From assembly GCA_002686295.1 (NCBI GenBank), contig NZBB01000006.1:2084-58771 (forward strand): DNA of 56,688 nt. Reading direction: 5' to 3'. A program made the translations under genes and the position numbers. The stretch comes from Candidatus Woesearchaeota archaeon (GTDB lineage Archaea > Nanobdellota > Nanobdellia > Woesearchaeales > GCA-2686295). The notes below the pieces were generated by a model. The model did not search any database and was not told the origin of the DNA. It saw only the letters and a list, made by a program, of their open reading frames with translations. The stretch's first letter is position 1, and each line of letters starts with the position of its first letter. Below are positions 1-8,974 of the stretch, piece after piece.

Positions 1-7
1 AAAAAAT

Positions 8-190
8 ATGGTTAAAAAAAAAAGTACAACCACACATTGTGGATGTGGTAAAGGAACAAAAGCAACAGTTGGAACAGTATCTTTAGTGCTTGGTCTAATA
101 TTGTGGTTTAGCTATCTTTCATTAGAACAAGTTTTCGCTATAATCCTTGTTCTTGTTGGACTTAAAAAATTGTTCAAATTATGTCATTAA
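8..190 (+). CDS. Small membrane protein, function unknown
   Basis: A 60-residue protein starts at the window edge. It has a basic N-terminus (MVKKKS), a short His/Cys-rich patch HCGCGKG at residues 10-16, and then hydrophobic segments at about 20-36 and 40-54. This looks like a two-helix hairpin in the membrane. Only seven bases precede the ATG, so its ribosome-binding site and upstream partner cannot be seen. The patch could bind a metal or Fe-S cluster, but that is a guess. I recognise no family. Confidence 0.55.
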   Translation: MVKKKSTTTHCGCGKGTKATVGTVSLVLGLILWFSYLSLEQVFAIILVLVGLKKLFKLCH

Positions 191-286
191 TGCACAAATT
201 TTTATTTTATTTTTAAGAATTATTTCATAAAATACAGATAATTAAAAATAAAGATATTTAAATTAACTTCTTCTATCGCTGTTAAA

Positions 287-1219
287 ATGAGATATTCAAG
301 ACAGGAAATCTTAATAGGAGAAAACAATCAGAAGATACTTAATGAAAAAACTATTGCAGTTGTAGGGCTTGGGGCTATAGGAAGTGTAACAGTTGATTTA
401 CTATCAAGAGCAGGCGTAAATTTAATTATCATAGATAGAGATATAGTTGAACTAAATAATCTTCAAAGACAATTTTTCAATGAGGAAGATGTTGAAAAGC
501 CAAAAGCATTAGCTATAAGAAGCAGACTTAAAAAAATAAATTCTGAGATAAAAATATCTAGTTTTGCAGAAGATTTGACTTTTGAAAACATTAATCTGTT
601 ATCAAAAGCAGATTTAATTCTTGACTGCACAGATAATTTAGAAACAAGATTTTTGATAAATGATTTCTGCCTAAAAAACAATAAGGAATGGATATACTCT
701 GCAGCAATAAAAACAATTGGCACAATAAAACATTTTAAGCCAAAAAAAGCTTGTTTCAAATGCATTTTCAAAGAAATCAAAGGACTTGAAAGCTGTGAAA
801 CTGCTGGGGTGCTGGCAAGCACAACTATGATAACTGCTTCAATACAGGCAGACATGGCCATTAAAATTCTGACAAATAAAGAAACAATTGATGAAATGAT
901 AAGGTTTGATATAAAAAATTCTGAAATAGAAAAGATAAGAATAAAAAAAATAAATTGCGAAGCGTGTAAAGGAAAATATGAATATCTACAGAGAAAAACT
1001 ACTATTGTAAAAAGTTGTGGAGAATATTTTCAGATAACAAACAAACCAATAAATCTAAAAAAATTAAAAAACAAACTTGAAAAGCTTGGCAAAGTAAAAT
1101 ACTATGAAGAATATCTCCAATACAAGAACATAATTATTTTTAACAATGGCAGAGCATTAATAAAAGCCAAGAATGAAAAACAGGCAAAAAGTGATTTTTC
1201 AAAATTTATTGGCAACTAA
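287..1219 (+). CDS. ThiF/MoeB/HesA-family E1-like adenylyltransferase
   Basis: This family adenylates the C-terminal glycine of a ubiquitin-like sulfur carrier or modifier (ThiS, MoaD or SAMP type). The nucleotide-binding glycines lie in VVGLGAIG (residues 25-32), followed by D50 and the arginine-containing LNNLQRQ segment (57-63). Two CxxC pairs (C156/C159 and C224/C227) form the structural zinc site, and C170 in SCETAG is the likely catalytic cysteine. About 75 extra C-terminal residues after the zinc site are Lys-rich and do not resemble a rhodanese domain. No ubiquitin-like partner is encoded nearby, so thiamine, molybdopterin, tRNA thiolation and SAMP roles cannot be separated. It is cytoplasmic, 310 residues long. 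Confidence 0.85.
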   Translation: MRYSRQEILIGENNQKILNEKTIAVVGLGAIGSVTVDLLSRAGVNLIIIDRDIVELNNLQRQFFNEEDVEKPKALAIRSRLKKINSEIKISSFAEDLTFENINLLSKADLILDCTDNLETRFLINDFCLKNNKEWIYSAAIKTIGTIKHFKPKKACFKCIFKEIKGLESCETAGVLASTTMITASIQADMAIKILTNKETIDEMIRFDIKNSEIEKIRIKKINCEACKGKYEYLQRKTTIVKSCGEYFQITNKPINLKKLKNKLEKLGKVKYYEEYLQYKNIIIFNNGRALIKAKNEKQAKSDFSKFIGN

Positions 1220-1255
1220 ACATTTAAAAAGAATAATCACACTCTTAAAAATATT

Positions 1256-1300
1256 ATGAGAACAAAAGCTTTATTCAACCAAGTAAAAGCCAGTTCTTAG
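1256..1300 (+). promoter_or_regulatory. Structured leader with 14-codon ORF ahead of the hypusine/polyamine operon
   Basis: A TATA-like CATTTAAAAAG lies at about 1220-1230. Downstream, 1257-1263 (TGAGAAC) pairs with 1293-1299 (GTTCTTA), and 1268-1272 (GCTTT) pairs with 1286-1290 (AAAGC), giving a nested hairpin. The same stretch reads as a 14-codon ORF, MRTKALFNQVKASS, from 1256 to 1300, whose ATG would sit close to the predicted transcription start. A hairpin, a leader peptide or chance are all possible. The structure is read from sequence and was not folded computationally. Confidence 0.35.
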
Positions 1301-1325
1301 AATAAACTATTTCTCAGCATAGGTA

Positions 1326-2273
1326 ATGATTATGAGTTATGTATCTGATTTTAAATGGACTCCGAATATGAATGTTAAAGAGTTAGTTGAAAAGCTCGGA
1401 CTAATTGGTTTTCAAAGTGTAAAGTTAAATAATGCTTCAAATGTCATTGTTAAAATGAAAAAAAATTCTGCAAAAATATTTCTGACATTTACTTCTAACA
1501 TGGTAACTTCTGGATTAAGAGGTTTCTTTGCACAACTAATAAAATTAAAGATAGCAGATGTCATAGTTACAACTGTTGGCGGATTAGAAGAAGATATAAT
1601 GAAAGCAACTGGCGAAAAATTTGTTATAGGAAGATTTGAAAGCGATGATGTTGAATTGCATGAACAAGGAGTAAATAGGGTTGGCAATCTATTAATAAAA
1701 AATGAGAGTTATATGAACTTTGAAGACAGAGTTATGCCTATACTGAAAAAATTATACAAAAAAAAGAAACGATGGGCTGTTTCAGAAATGTTGCGAGAAA
1801 TAGGCTTGATGCTTAAAGATGAAAATTCCATATTATATCAGGCTGCAAAAAACAAGGTCCCAATATTTTGTCCTGCAATTACTGATGGTGCGCTTGGATT
1901 TCATTTATACCTGTTCCAACAAAAACATCCTGATTTCATAATTGATGTAGTAAAAGATTTTGGGAACATATTATTCACAACAAGTCAAGATGAAAAAAAA
2001 GGTGTTATTGCACTTGGTGGAAGCATTTCAAAACATCATGCTATTTTATGCACCTTGTTACATGGAGGAGCTGAATATGCAGTATACATAACTACTGCTC
2101 ATAAAACTTCTGGAAGCATGTCTGGTGCAACCACTAATGAAGCAAAGTCCTGGGGCAAAGTAAAAGATGATAGTGATGTATCAACTGTTATAGGTGATGC
2201 AACAATAATGTTCCCTTTAGTAATGATAAAATCGTTGGAACAATTAAAAGAAGAAAAACTATTGAAAAAATGA
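1326..2273 (+). CDS. dys: Deoxyhypusine synthase
   Basis: This enzyme transfers the aminobutyl group of spermidine to a lysine of aIF5A in an NAD-dependent reaction, the first step of hypusine formation. The hallmark ALGGSISKHHA segment (residues 229-239) carries the catalytic lysine K236. It is followed by GAEYAVYITTAHKTSGSMSGA and EAKSWGKV, which match the conserved NAD/spermidine site region, and by TIMFPLVM near the C-terminus. At 315 residues it is of usual length. Two in-frame ATGs exist, and the AGGT at 1321-1324 is better spaced for the second, at 1332. The stop overlaps the next start in ATGA, so the following two genes are probably translated with it. Confidence 0.95.
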   Translation: MIMSYVSDFKWTPNMNVKELVEKLGLIGFQSVKLNNASNVIVKMKKNSAKIFLTFTSNMVTSGLRGFFAQLIKLKIADVIVTTVGGLEEDIMKATGEKFVIGRFESDDVELHEQGVNRVGNLLIKNESYMNFEDRVMPILKKLYKKKKRWAVSEMLREIGLMLKDENSILYQAAKNKVPIFCPAITDGALGFHLYLFQQKHPDFIIDVVKDFGNILFTTSQDEKKGVIALGGSISKHHAILCTLLHGGAEYAVYITTAHKTSGSMSGATTNEAKSWGKVKDDSDVSTVIGDATIMFPLVMIKSLEQLKEEKLLKK

Positions 2274-3298
2274 GTGAACCAAAATTTTTATTATCAAAAA
2301 CTAAAGTACTCGAGCAATATAATAAAGTCAAACAACTAGCAAGTTTTATATCTTACAGCTCAAAGACAAATCAAGAAGTAACCAAAATATTAGATGATGA
2401 AACAAATTGTTTTTTCAGCGTTCATCTGATAAATGAATTAAAACACCTAAAAGACAACAGCAGAGTCATATTCTTAGCTCAGGGATGGACAAACAATTCT
2501 ATAAAAAAACTGATAAAACAAGGAATAAAATATTTCATTGTTGACAATGAACCTGATTTAGAAACACTGATGAATTATTTAGAAAAAAACAAAAATCAAA
2601 TAAATCTTTTCTTAAGATTAAAACTGAAAGAGCACACACTGAAAACAGAACGATATTTCGTATTTGGTATGGACTCTGAAACAATAAATAAAAAACTAAA
2701 AGAATTAAAAAACCACTCGCAAATAAAAAATTTGGGAATACATTTTCATAGAAAAACCCAGAATATGAGTGAATGGAATTTAAAAGATGAAATAGCCAGT
2801 ACAATAGAGAAGGAAAATCTTGAAGCGATAGATATAATGAACATTGGCGGTGGTTTGCCGGCAGATTACGCCAATACAAATGTTGAGATTATAAAATCAA
2901 TATTCAACAAAATAAAAGAATTTAAAGAATGGCTTGAAAAATATAACATAAAACTAGTTATTGAACCTGGAAGATTTATAGCCGCACCCAGCTGCAGATT
3001 AAAAACCAATATAATAAACATCTACAAACAAAATATTGTGATTAACGCTTCAATCTACAACTCAGACATTGATGCGTTGATAGTTCCTGTAAAATTACTG
3101 GTTGAAAACGAAAGAAAACAAGGAATTCCGTATGTTATAAAAGGAATAACTCCTTGTTCAATGGATTTATTCAGATACAGAGTATACCTTGATAATCCAC
3201 AAATTGGTGATGAAATAATATTTTTAAACGCTGGAGCATACAATTTCTCAACTGATTTCTGCGACTTAGAAAAAATAGATACAAAAATATTAACATGA
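2270..3298 (+). CDS. PLP-dependent decarboxylase, ornithine/DAP/carboxyspermidine decarboxylase fold
   Basis: This is a type III fold PLP decarboxylase. The Schiff-base lysine K32 lies in ISYSSKTN, matching YAVKxN of the family. HFHRK replaces the usual HFHVGS, NIGGGLP is the phosphate-binding glycine loop, EPGRF is the conserved Arg loop, and PCSMDLF corresponds to the catalytic-cysteine loop contributed by the partner subunit. At 342 residues it is shorter than typical ornithine or diaminopimelate decarboxylases (about 400-420). Its position between deoxyhypusine synthase and an agmatinase-family enzyme, with 4-nt ATGA overlaps on both sides, points to polyamine synthesis. The substrate (arginine, ornithine or a carboxyspermidine) cannot be fixed from sequence alone. 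Confidence 0.8.
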   Translation: MSEPKFLLSKTKVLEQYNKVKQLASFISYSSKTNQEVTKILDDETNCFFSVHLINELKHLKDNSRVIFLAQGWTNNSIKKLIKQGIKYFIVDNEPDLETLMNYLEKNKNQINLFLRLKLKEHTLKTERYFVFGMDSETINKKLKELKNHSQIKNLGIHFHRKTQNMSEWNLKDEIASTIEKENLEAIDIMNIGGGLPADYANTNVEIIKSIFNKIKEFKEWLEKYNIKLVIEPGRFIAAPSCRLKTNIINIYKQNIVINASIYNSDIDALIVPVKLLVENERKQGIPYVIKGITPCSMDLFRYRVYLDNPQIGDEIIFLNAGAYNFSTDFCDLEKIDTKILT

Positions 3299-4155
3299 AA
3301 AACTTTATGAACTTGCCAGAAGAATATTGCAAAGAAGATTCCTACTTTAAAATACTTCCAGTGGCTTTTGAAAAAAATTTGACTGCAGGTATAGGTACTT
3401 CAAACGGCCCTAAAGAAATAATCAAAGCATCAAAACATTTAGAGTATTATGATGAACAATTTGAGAACGAACCGTTTCTTCAGGGAATAAAGTTATTAAA
3501 ACAACCGAATGTCAAGAATTTATCTCAAGAAGAGATGCATAGAAAAATACAAATTCCAGAAAAAGGATTCACAACTATTCTTGGTGGCGATCATTCTGTA
3601 ACTATTGCCATAATAAAACATTTGTTGAAAAAACAGGATTTCTCAGTTATCATTTTGGATGCTCATTCAGACTTTAGGCATTCATGGAACAACTCAAAGT
3701 ATAATCACGCATGCATTTCAAAAAGAATATCTGAAAAAACAAATATTGTGTTGATTGGAGTGAGATCTCAGGATATTGATGAAGCAAAAGAAATGAAAGA
3801 AAAAAACATTCCAATAATTAAAGCTTATGAAATGGAAAAAGAAATTTCTGAGAAACTATTAATTATATTGAAAGAATTAAAAGACAAAGTTTATATCTCA
3901 ATAGATGTGGATGTTTTTGACTTCATAAAAAATACTGGTACGCCTGAACCTGGAGGCATAAGTTGGAATCAAACAATAAAAATACTTGAACATATCTTTA
4001 AAGAAAAAGAGGTTATAGGTGCCGATATAACAGAGTTTGCTCCAAAAAATAATTTTGTGGATGAAGCATATTCACTGGCAAAATTGAGTTATAAATTAAT
4101 GAGTCTGAAAACAAAATATTCACAACGTTTAAATACTACTGGTGCAATCCAATAA
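3295..4155 (+). CDS. Arginase/agmatinase-family ureohydrolase
   Basis: This family hydrolyses guanidino substrates at a dinuclear manganese site. All metal ligands are visible: H100 in LGGDHS, D122/H124/D126 in LDAHSD, and D204/D206 in SIDVDVFD. The TGTPEPGG loop (about 214-221) follows. The usual DPxxxPG after the second Asp pair is changed to DFIKNTG, so substrate choice may be shifted. It overlaps the preceding decarboxylase stop by ATGA and is the third gene of the hypusine operon. Agmatine to putrescine, or an aminopropylagmatine ureohydrolase reaction giving spermidine, would supply the substrate of deoxyhypusine synthase. That pathway assignment is an inference. Confidence 0.85.
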   Translation: MKNFMNLPEEYCKEDSYFKILPVAFEKNLTAGIGTSNGPKEIIKASKHLEYYDEQFENEPFLQGIKLLKQPNVKNLSQEEMHRKIQIPEKGFTTILGGDHSVTIAIIKHLLKKQDFSVIILDAHSDFRHSWNNSKYNHACISKRISEKTNIVLIGVRSQDIDEAKEMKEKNIPIIKAYEMEKEISEKLLIILKELKDKVYISIDVDVFDFIKNTGTPEPGGISWNQTIKILEHIFKEKEVIGADITEFAPKNNFVDEAYSLAKLSYKLMSLKTKYSQRLNTTGAIQ

Positions 4156-4169
4156 AAAGGTGGATTTAT

Positions 4170-5162
4170 TTGCAAGTTATTATTCCATTAGCAGGTAAAG
4201 GAACTAGGCTAAGACCTCACACTCACACTAAAGCCAAACCATTAGTTCATGTGGCGGGTAAAGCAGTTATAGGATATATTCTTGATGAATTAAAAAAAAT
4301 AAATGTTGAAGAAATAATATTCATAATTGGTTATTTGGGCGAACAAATAAAAGATTATGTTTCTAAAAATTACGATTTTAAAACTAAATTCATAGTTCAA
4401 AAAGAATTGAAGGGACAGGCTCATGCAATAAATTTAGCCAAACCTTACATAAAAGAAGATGTTCTTATATGGTTTGCAGATACAATAAGCAATCCAAACA
4501 TAAAAAAACTCGTGAGGGAACAAGCTGATGGATTGATATATGTTAAAGAGCATGAAGATCCTGAAAGATTCGGAATAGTCTTTCCTGATAAAGAAGGATT
4601 CATAGAAAAAATAATTGAAAAACCAAAAAATCCAAAGTCAAATCTTGCAAATATAGGATTGTATTACATTAAAGATTATAAACTGATGTTTGAAAGCATT
4701 AATTATTTAATCGAAAAGGACTTGCAGACAAAAGGAGAGTTTTACCTTGTAGATGCATTCAACTTAATGATAGATAAAGGTACAAAATTAAAATCTGAAA
4801 CTGTCAGAAACTGGATGGATTGCGGAAAACCAGAAACATTACTGAAAACAAACCAATACCTGTTAAAAAAAACTCCTGATAAAAAGTATAAGAATATCAA
4901 AAGTAGTTTAATAATAAAACCAGTATTCATAGAATCAGGCACAACAATAGAAAACTGCATCATAGGCCCTAATGTTTCAATATCTAAAAATACCTGCATA
5001 AAAAACTCCATCATAAAAAACAGCATTATTGGAGAAAAATCAATAGTTGAAGAAAGCCAGATAAAAAACTCGATTATAGGATCATTTGCTACTGTTAAAG
5101 GTTTTTACAAAAAACTAAATGTTGGCGATGATTCAGAATTAGTATTCGGAAATGAAACTTAG
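4170..5162 (+). CDS. Sugar-nucleotidyltransferase (glucose-1-phosphate thymidylyl/uridylyltransferase type)
   Basis: The enzyme activates a sugar 1-phosphate with an NTP. The N-terminal signature LAGKGTRLRPHT...KAKPL (about 7-25) is the nucleotide-binding loop and basic motif, followed by a transferase domain to about residue 235. Residues about 245-315 hold hexapeptide-like repeats (NCIIGPNVSISKNTCIKNSIIKNSIIG style), indicating a left-handed beta-helix tail. The start is TTG at 4170, chosen because AAAGGTGG at 4156-4163 sits at ribosome-binding distance and the protein then begins at its conserved first strand. It overlaps the following glucosidase gene by 11 nt, suggesting joint expression for storage or surface glycan metabolism. 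The sugar and base specificity are not determinable here. Confidence 0.85.
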   Translation: MQVIIPLAGKGTRLRPHTHTKAKPLVHVAGKAVIGYILDELKKINVEEIIFIIGYLGEQIKDYVSKNYDFKTKFIVQKELKGQAHAINLAKPYIKEDVLIWFADTISNPNIKKLVREQADGLIYVKEHEDPERFGIVFPDKEGFIEKIIEKPKNPKSNLANIGLYYIKDYKLMFESINYLIEKDLQTKGEFYLVDAFNLMIDKGTKLKSETVRNWMDCGKPETLLKTNQYLLKKTPDKKYKNIKSSLIIKPVFIESGTTIENCIIGPNVSISKNTCIKNSIIKNSIIGEKSIVEESQIKNSIIGSFATVKGFYKKLNVGDDSELVFGNET

Positions 5163-6951
5163 TCATAAACTAGGACTAAGAGCTGAAAAAAAAGAGGGTG
5201 AGGGATCTTTTCTTCTCACAGATAAAACCGGCTCGTACTTATCTCTTAGTGCCAACAAGCAAAACCAGACACAAATGCAGGGATTCTTCAAATTAGATAA
5301 AAACTGGGAGCCATACAAATATCTTGAAAATATATTTCTTGATAAAGATGTTGAAGAGCTTGAAAATAATTTTTCACACATAACAAGAAAAAGCGGAAAA
5401 TCAAAAGAAAAATTTTACTTGACAACAACAGCTTTAATATACGAAGTCAACAATTACAAAGGATTCATAAATTTAGAAGTTGATTTCAGAAACATCTTTG
5501 ACTTTAACGATGAAAATAGATTTTATAAAATTAAAAAAGAAAAAGACTTGTTAATAATATATTATAAGAAAAACTCTCGCTACTTAGTTTTAAAAGGAGT
5601 TAAAGATTTTGAACAACAAAATTTTTGGGAGAAAAGAAACTATTCTTATGATGAATTAAGAAATACGAAGTCAGAATTCTATATTTACAAAGTAGCAAGA
5701 ATTAAATGCAATAAAAAAATAAAATTATTCATAACAACTGCAAAGAAAAAAAATGAAGCGAAAGAAAAAGCTGAAATCGCAGCAAAAAATGAATCTTCGC
5801 TTAAAGAAATTCTTGAAACAAGAATAAAAAATGTTTGTAAAGAGAAAAACTTGGGAATTAGTGCCTCTTTGAACTCTCTTGACAGTTTAAGAACAATCAT
5901 TGGAAAAGGAGATTATAAACTTGAAGGATTATTCGCTGGTTTACCTTGGTTTTATCAGCTCTGGTCAAGAGATGAATTAATATCCTTAAAAGCTTTCATG
6001 ATTGAAAACAGATTTGATTTTGTGAAAAAAAGATTAACTTCTTATCTTGGCTTGATTAATGGAAACGGAAGATTGCCAAACAGAATTCCAGAATCAAATT
6101 TAAGTAGTGCTGACAGTATAGGATGGTTGTTCAAGAGATACTGCGACTTAATAATTATTTTAGAAGAAAAAAAGTTGTTAAAAAAATATTTTACAAAAAA
6201 AGAATTGTTGAAAATTAAGCATAAACTGCATTTCTCAATAGAAGAACAAATGGCCAGATATATGAAGAACAAACTGATTTTCAATCGAAAAAATGAGACT
6301 TGGATGGACACAACCATTAATCATTTAGATGCACGAGCAGGTGCATGCATAGAAATACAGGCATTATTCTTGTCAGGATTCAAACTTATGAAAAAATTGT
6401 GCAGACAATTAAAACTGCCTTATTATGGATATAGAACACTTGAGAAAATGCTCTCAAAAGAAGTTAAAAAGAATTTTTTCAAAAACGGCATGCTACGCGA
6501 CAGAATAGGGGATGACACTTGCAGACCAAATATTTTCATAGCTTACTATGTTTATCCTGAACTACTAAAAAAATATGAATGGAAAATTGTTTTCAAAAAA
6601 ACTCTTGATAAATTATGGCTTGAATGGGGTGGATTAGCAAGTATTGATAAGAAGCATTCATTATTCAAACAAAAATATACTGGACATAACAATTTAAGCT
6701 ATCATCGAGGCGATAGTTGGTTCTGGATAAATAATCTTTCAGCTATATGCATGGCTGATTTGGATTATAAAGAATTTCATTACTATATTGATTATATCTT
6801 TAAAGCAAGCAAGAATGATTTATTATTCTCTGGATTCATAGGACACGGCTCAGAGCTAAGTTCTGCAAAAAGTTTCGAACCGTGTGGCTGTTGGGCTCAA
6901 GCATGGAGTTCAGCCACATTTGTAGAGTTAGCAAAAACATTAAGACTATAA
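5152..6951 (+). CDS. Glycogen-debranching-type amylo-alpha-1,6-glucosidase / glucoamylase-like hydrolase
   Basis: This 599-residue protein has a beta-rich N-terminal half and an (alpha/alpha)6-barrel-like C-terminal half of the GDE C-terminal / GH15-like clan. Signature stretches are LFAGLPWFYQLWSRDELI (about 261-277), the NETWMDT segment (about 381), LHYHRGD-like SYHRGDSWFW, and SFEPCGCWAQAWSSA near the end, which matches the SxxPxGxxxQxWS signature. No signal peptide is visible, so it probably acts on intracellular alpha-glucan. It overlaps the upstream sugar-nucleotidyltransferase by 11 nt. I am confident of the clan but less so of exact bond specificity. Confidence 0.8.
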   Translation: MKLSHKLGLRAEKKEGEGSFLLTDKTGSYLSLSANKQNQTQMQGFFKLDKNWEPYKYLENIFLDKDVEELENNFSHITRKSGKSKEKFYLTTTALIYEVNNYKGFINLEVDFRNIFDFNDENRFYKIKKEKDLLIIYYKKNSRYLVLKGVKDFEQQNFWEKRNYSYDELRNTKSEFYIYKVARIKCNKKIKLFITTAKKKNEAKEKAEIAAKNESSLKEILETRIKNVCKEKNLGISASLNSLDSLRTIIGKGDYKLEGLFAGLPWFYQLWSRDELISLKAFMIENRFDFVKKRLTSYLGLINGNGRLPNRIPESNLSSADSIGWLFKRYCDLIIILEEKKLLKKYFTKKELLKIKHKLHFSIEEQMARYMKNKLIFNRKNETWMDTTINHLDARAGACIEIQALFLSGFKLMKKLCRQLKLPYYGYRTLEKMLSKEVKKNFFKNGMLRDRIGDDTCRPNIFIAYYVYPELLKKYEWKIVFKKTLDKLWLEWGGLASIDKKHSLFKQKYTGHNNLSYHRGDSWFWINNLSAICMADLDYKEFHYYIDYIFKASKNDLLFSGFIGHGSELSSAKSFEPCGCWAQAWSSATFVELAKTLRL

Positions 6952-6983
6952 CTTTTTTAAACAAACAATTCTTTCAATTTAAA

Positions 6984-7976
6984 ATGAACGAATTATCTAT
7001 GCTTATAGAAAAAGCCGAAAAAATATATAGAAAAAAATTTTCAAACAGAACATGGTTTGAAAGGGCTCTGTTTTTCAGCTGGTCCTGCTCCATCAGAGAT
7101 TGCACATTTTGCTATATGAGTACACAACAAAGAAATAATGATTATAAGAAAGCTGTACGTTCAAAAGAATCATTATATGCCGAAACCATTCTATGCAAAA
7201 AACTTGGTTGGAAAATAGGGTTTTTTAGTGGCGGAATAAATTCTTACCCTCATAAAGAATTGTTAGAAATTCTCAAAATCATAAATAGCATAATAGGAGA
7301 GAAAATTTGGTTAAACATAGGTCCGATTCCAAAAAAACAACTAGAAAACTATCAACCTTATATCAAAGGTATTATTGGCTCGATTGAAACAGTCAACGAA
7401 AAAATTCACTCTGAAGTCTGTCCTTCAAAACCAATAAAACCCTATTTAAAGATGTTTAAGAACTCAAGAGAATTAGGACTGAAAAACGGAATGACTTTGA
7501 TACTTGGTCTTGGAGAAAGCAAGGTTGATTTTAAAAAATTAGAATCTTTCATAAAGAAAAACAACATTGAAAAAATACATGTTTATGCTTTGAATCCTGT
7601 TAAAGAAACAGTTTTTGAGAGAAAAAAGTCTCCGACAAAAGAATATCAAGCATGGTACATTGCAAAAATAAGAACGAGTTTTCCGAAGATAGATATCCAG
7701 ATGGGTATATGGAAAGACAAAATTAATAGAGTATCATTATTATTAAGAGCAGGTGCAAACTCTATATCAAAGTTTCCAATAACTAAGAAATTTGGTAGTG
7801 AGAAAGCAAAAAATATCGAATTAGAAGCAAAGAAAGCCAAAAGAAAGTTTTCAGGAACTCTAACAAAACTCCCGAATATTGACTGGAATAAAGAGATTGA
7901 AAAACTAACTATAAATAATGAAACAAAACAAATTGTCAAGAAAAAACTCGAGCAATACCTCAAAAAGATGAGTTAA
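6984..7976 (+). CDS. Radical SAM protein with CX4CX2C cluster motif
   Basis: The cluster motif is in FSWSCSIRDCTFCYMS near residue 35, and the spacing is C-x4-C-x2-C rather than the common C-x3-C-x2-C. The rest looks like a partial TIM barrel of BioB-like layout, with GGINSYPHKELL and IGSIETVNE strands and a late GANSISKFP segment. I chose the ATG at 6984 over an upstream in-frame start inside the preceding gene, because a TTTTTTAAAC TATA-like box lies at 6953-6962 and the protein then begins close to the cluster. It is 330 residues and converges with the next gene, 2 nt from its end. Substrate unknown; lipoyl/biotin or cofactor chemistry are possibilities only. Confidence 0.75.
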   Translation: MNELSMLIEKAEKIYRKKFSNRTWFERALFFSWSCSIRDCTFCYMSTQQRNNDYKKAVRSKESLYAETILCKKLGWKIGFFSGGINSYPHKELLEILKIINSIIGEKIWLNIGPIPKKQLENYQPYIKGIIGSIETVNEKIHSEVCPSKPIKPYLKMFKNSRELGLKNGMTLILGLGESKVDFKKLESFIKKNNIEKIHVYALNPVKETVFERKKSPTKEYQAWYIAKIRTSFPKIDIQMGIWKDKINRVSLLLRAGANSISKFPITKKFGSEKAKNIELEAKKAKRKFSGTLTKLPNIDWNKEIEKLTINNETKQIVKKKLEQYLKKMS

Positions 7977-7978
7977 GA

Positions 7979-8974
7979 TTATTGAAATTCAAGAGCAAAA
8001 AATTTAGCGAGTATTGAGAACAAAGAAAGAATCAAAGGACCAAGCAATATCCCTATAAAACCAAAAACACTTAAGCCACCAATTATTCCAACCAATATTA
8101 GCACAGGGTGAAGACCTGCCTTCTTTCCGATAACTTTTGGTTTCAAAAAATGTTCTATGTTTGATATAACAAAAACACCAAAAATTAGCAACACTATACC
8201 ACCAACATAATGCCCCAACAAAATTTGTATGAAAGCTGCTGGAAGCCAAACAAGTGCAGCACCAACAAAAGGTATTGCTGCCAGAACAAATGCTATGAAA
8301 CCCCAAAAAATAGGGCTATCAATTCTTAATATTAGAAACATAGAACCAACTAATAATCCCTGCAATGCAGCTATTAAAAAAACTCCGTAAAGAACTGCTT
8401 GAAGAATTTTTTTTGAATCTTTAAATAATTTCTCCGAGTATTCTTTCTTCATAGGCAAATGAAATTTGACCCACTTAATCCACGATTTTCCATCTCTAAA
8501 AGCATAGAACATTATAAAGAGCATTATAAATAATCCTATGATACTTTCAGCAAAAGAACCTAATACGTTAGGAGTGTTATCCAATATGAAAGTCCTAACA
8601 TTAAATATTAAATCATCCAAAAAAAAACCAATCTCTACAGAATCAACAAAAGGAGCTAAAAAAATATCGAGTTTCTCAAAGTTAAAGATTACAACAGAAG
8701 AATAAGCACCATATGTTTGTTTGAGCAATGAATCAACAAAAAAATAACTTGGAAAAATAATTATTAGCAACACAAACAACACCATTAGAAAACTACTAAT
8801 ATTGACAGACCAAATATTTTTATTCAACCATTCATAAACAGGATAAAGAACTACTGTAAGAACAAAAGCCAAAACAATGCTGTTAATAAGAGGCTTCACA
8901 GTTATAAAAGCCAAGTACAAAAAAACAACTAGAATAACAATTAAGAAGTACTTCACAATTTTTGCTTCTCTCAT
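7979..8974 (-). CDS. AI-2E transporter (PerM/UPF0118) family membrane protein
   Basis: About eight membrane segments are arranged in the family pattern: two N-terminal helices (about 8-45), one at about 60-80, a soluble region (85-140), then a helix cluster from about 140. The family signature region is visible as FVLAAIPFVGAALVWLPAAFIQILLGHYVGGI and EHFLKPKVIGKKAGLHPVLILVGIIGG. Members export autoinducer-2 or act as Na+/H+ antiporters; the substrate here is unknown. I prefer the ATG at 8974 to the TTG just upstream. The gene is divergent from cysS and ends 2 nt from the convergent radical SAM gene. Confidence 0.85.
   Translation of the reverse strand: MREAKIVKYFLIVILVVFLYLAFITVKPLINSIVLAFVLTVVLYPVYEWLNKNIWSVNISSFLMVLFVLLIIIFPSYFFVDSLLKQTYGAYSSVVIFNFEKLDIFLAPFVDSVEIGFFLDDLIFNVRTFILDNTPNVLGSFAESIIGLFIMLFIMFYAFRDGKSWIKWVKFHLPMKKEYSEKLFKDSKKILQAVLYGVFLIAALQGLLVGSMFLILRIDSPIFWGFIAFVLAAIPFVGAALVWLPAAFIQILLGHYVGGIVLLIFGVFVISNIEHFLKPKVIGKKAGLHPVLILVGIIGGLSVFGFIGILLGPLILSLFSILAKFFALEFQ

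Noticed and set aside
6882..6983. Longer N-terminus for the radical SAM protein
   Set aside because: It would overlap the end of the glucosidase gene, is not family-like, and a TATA-like box lies between the two.
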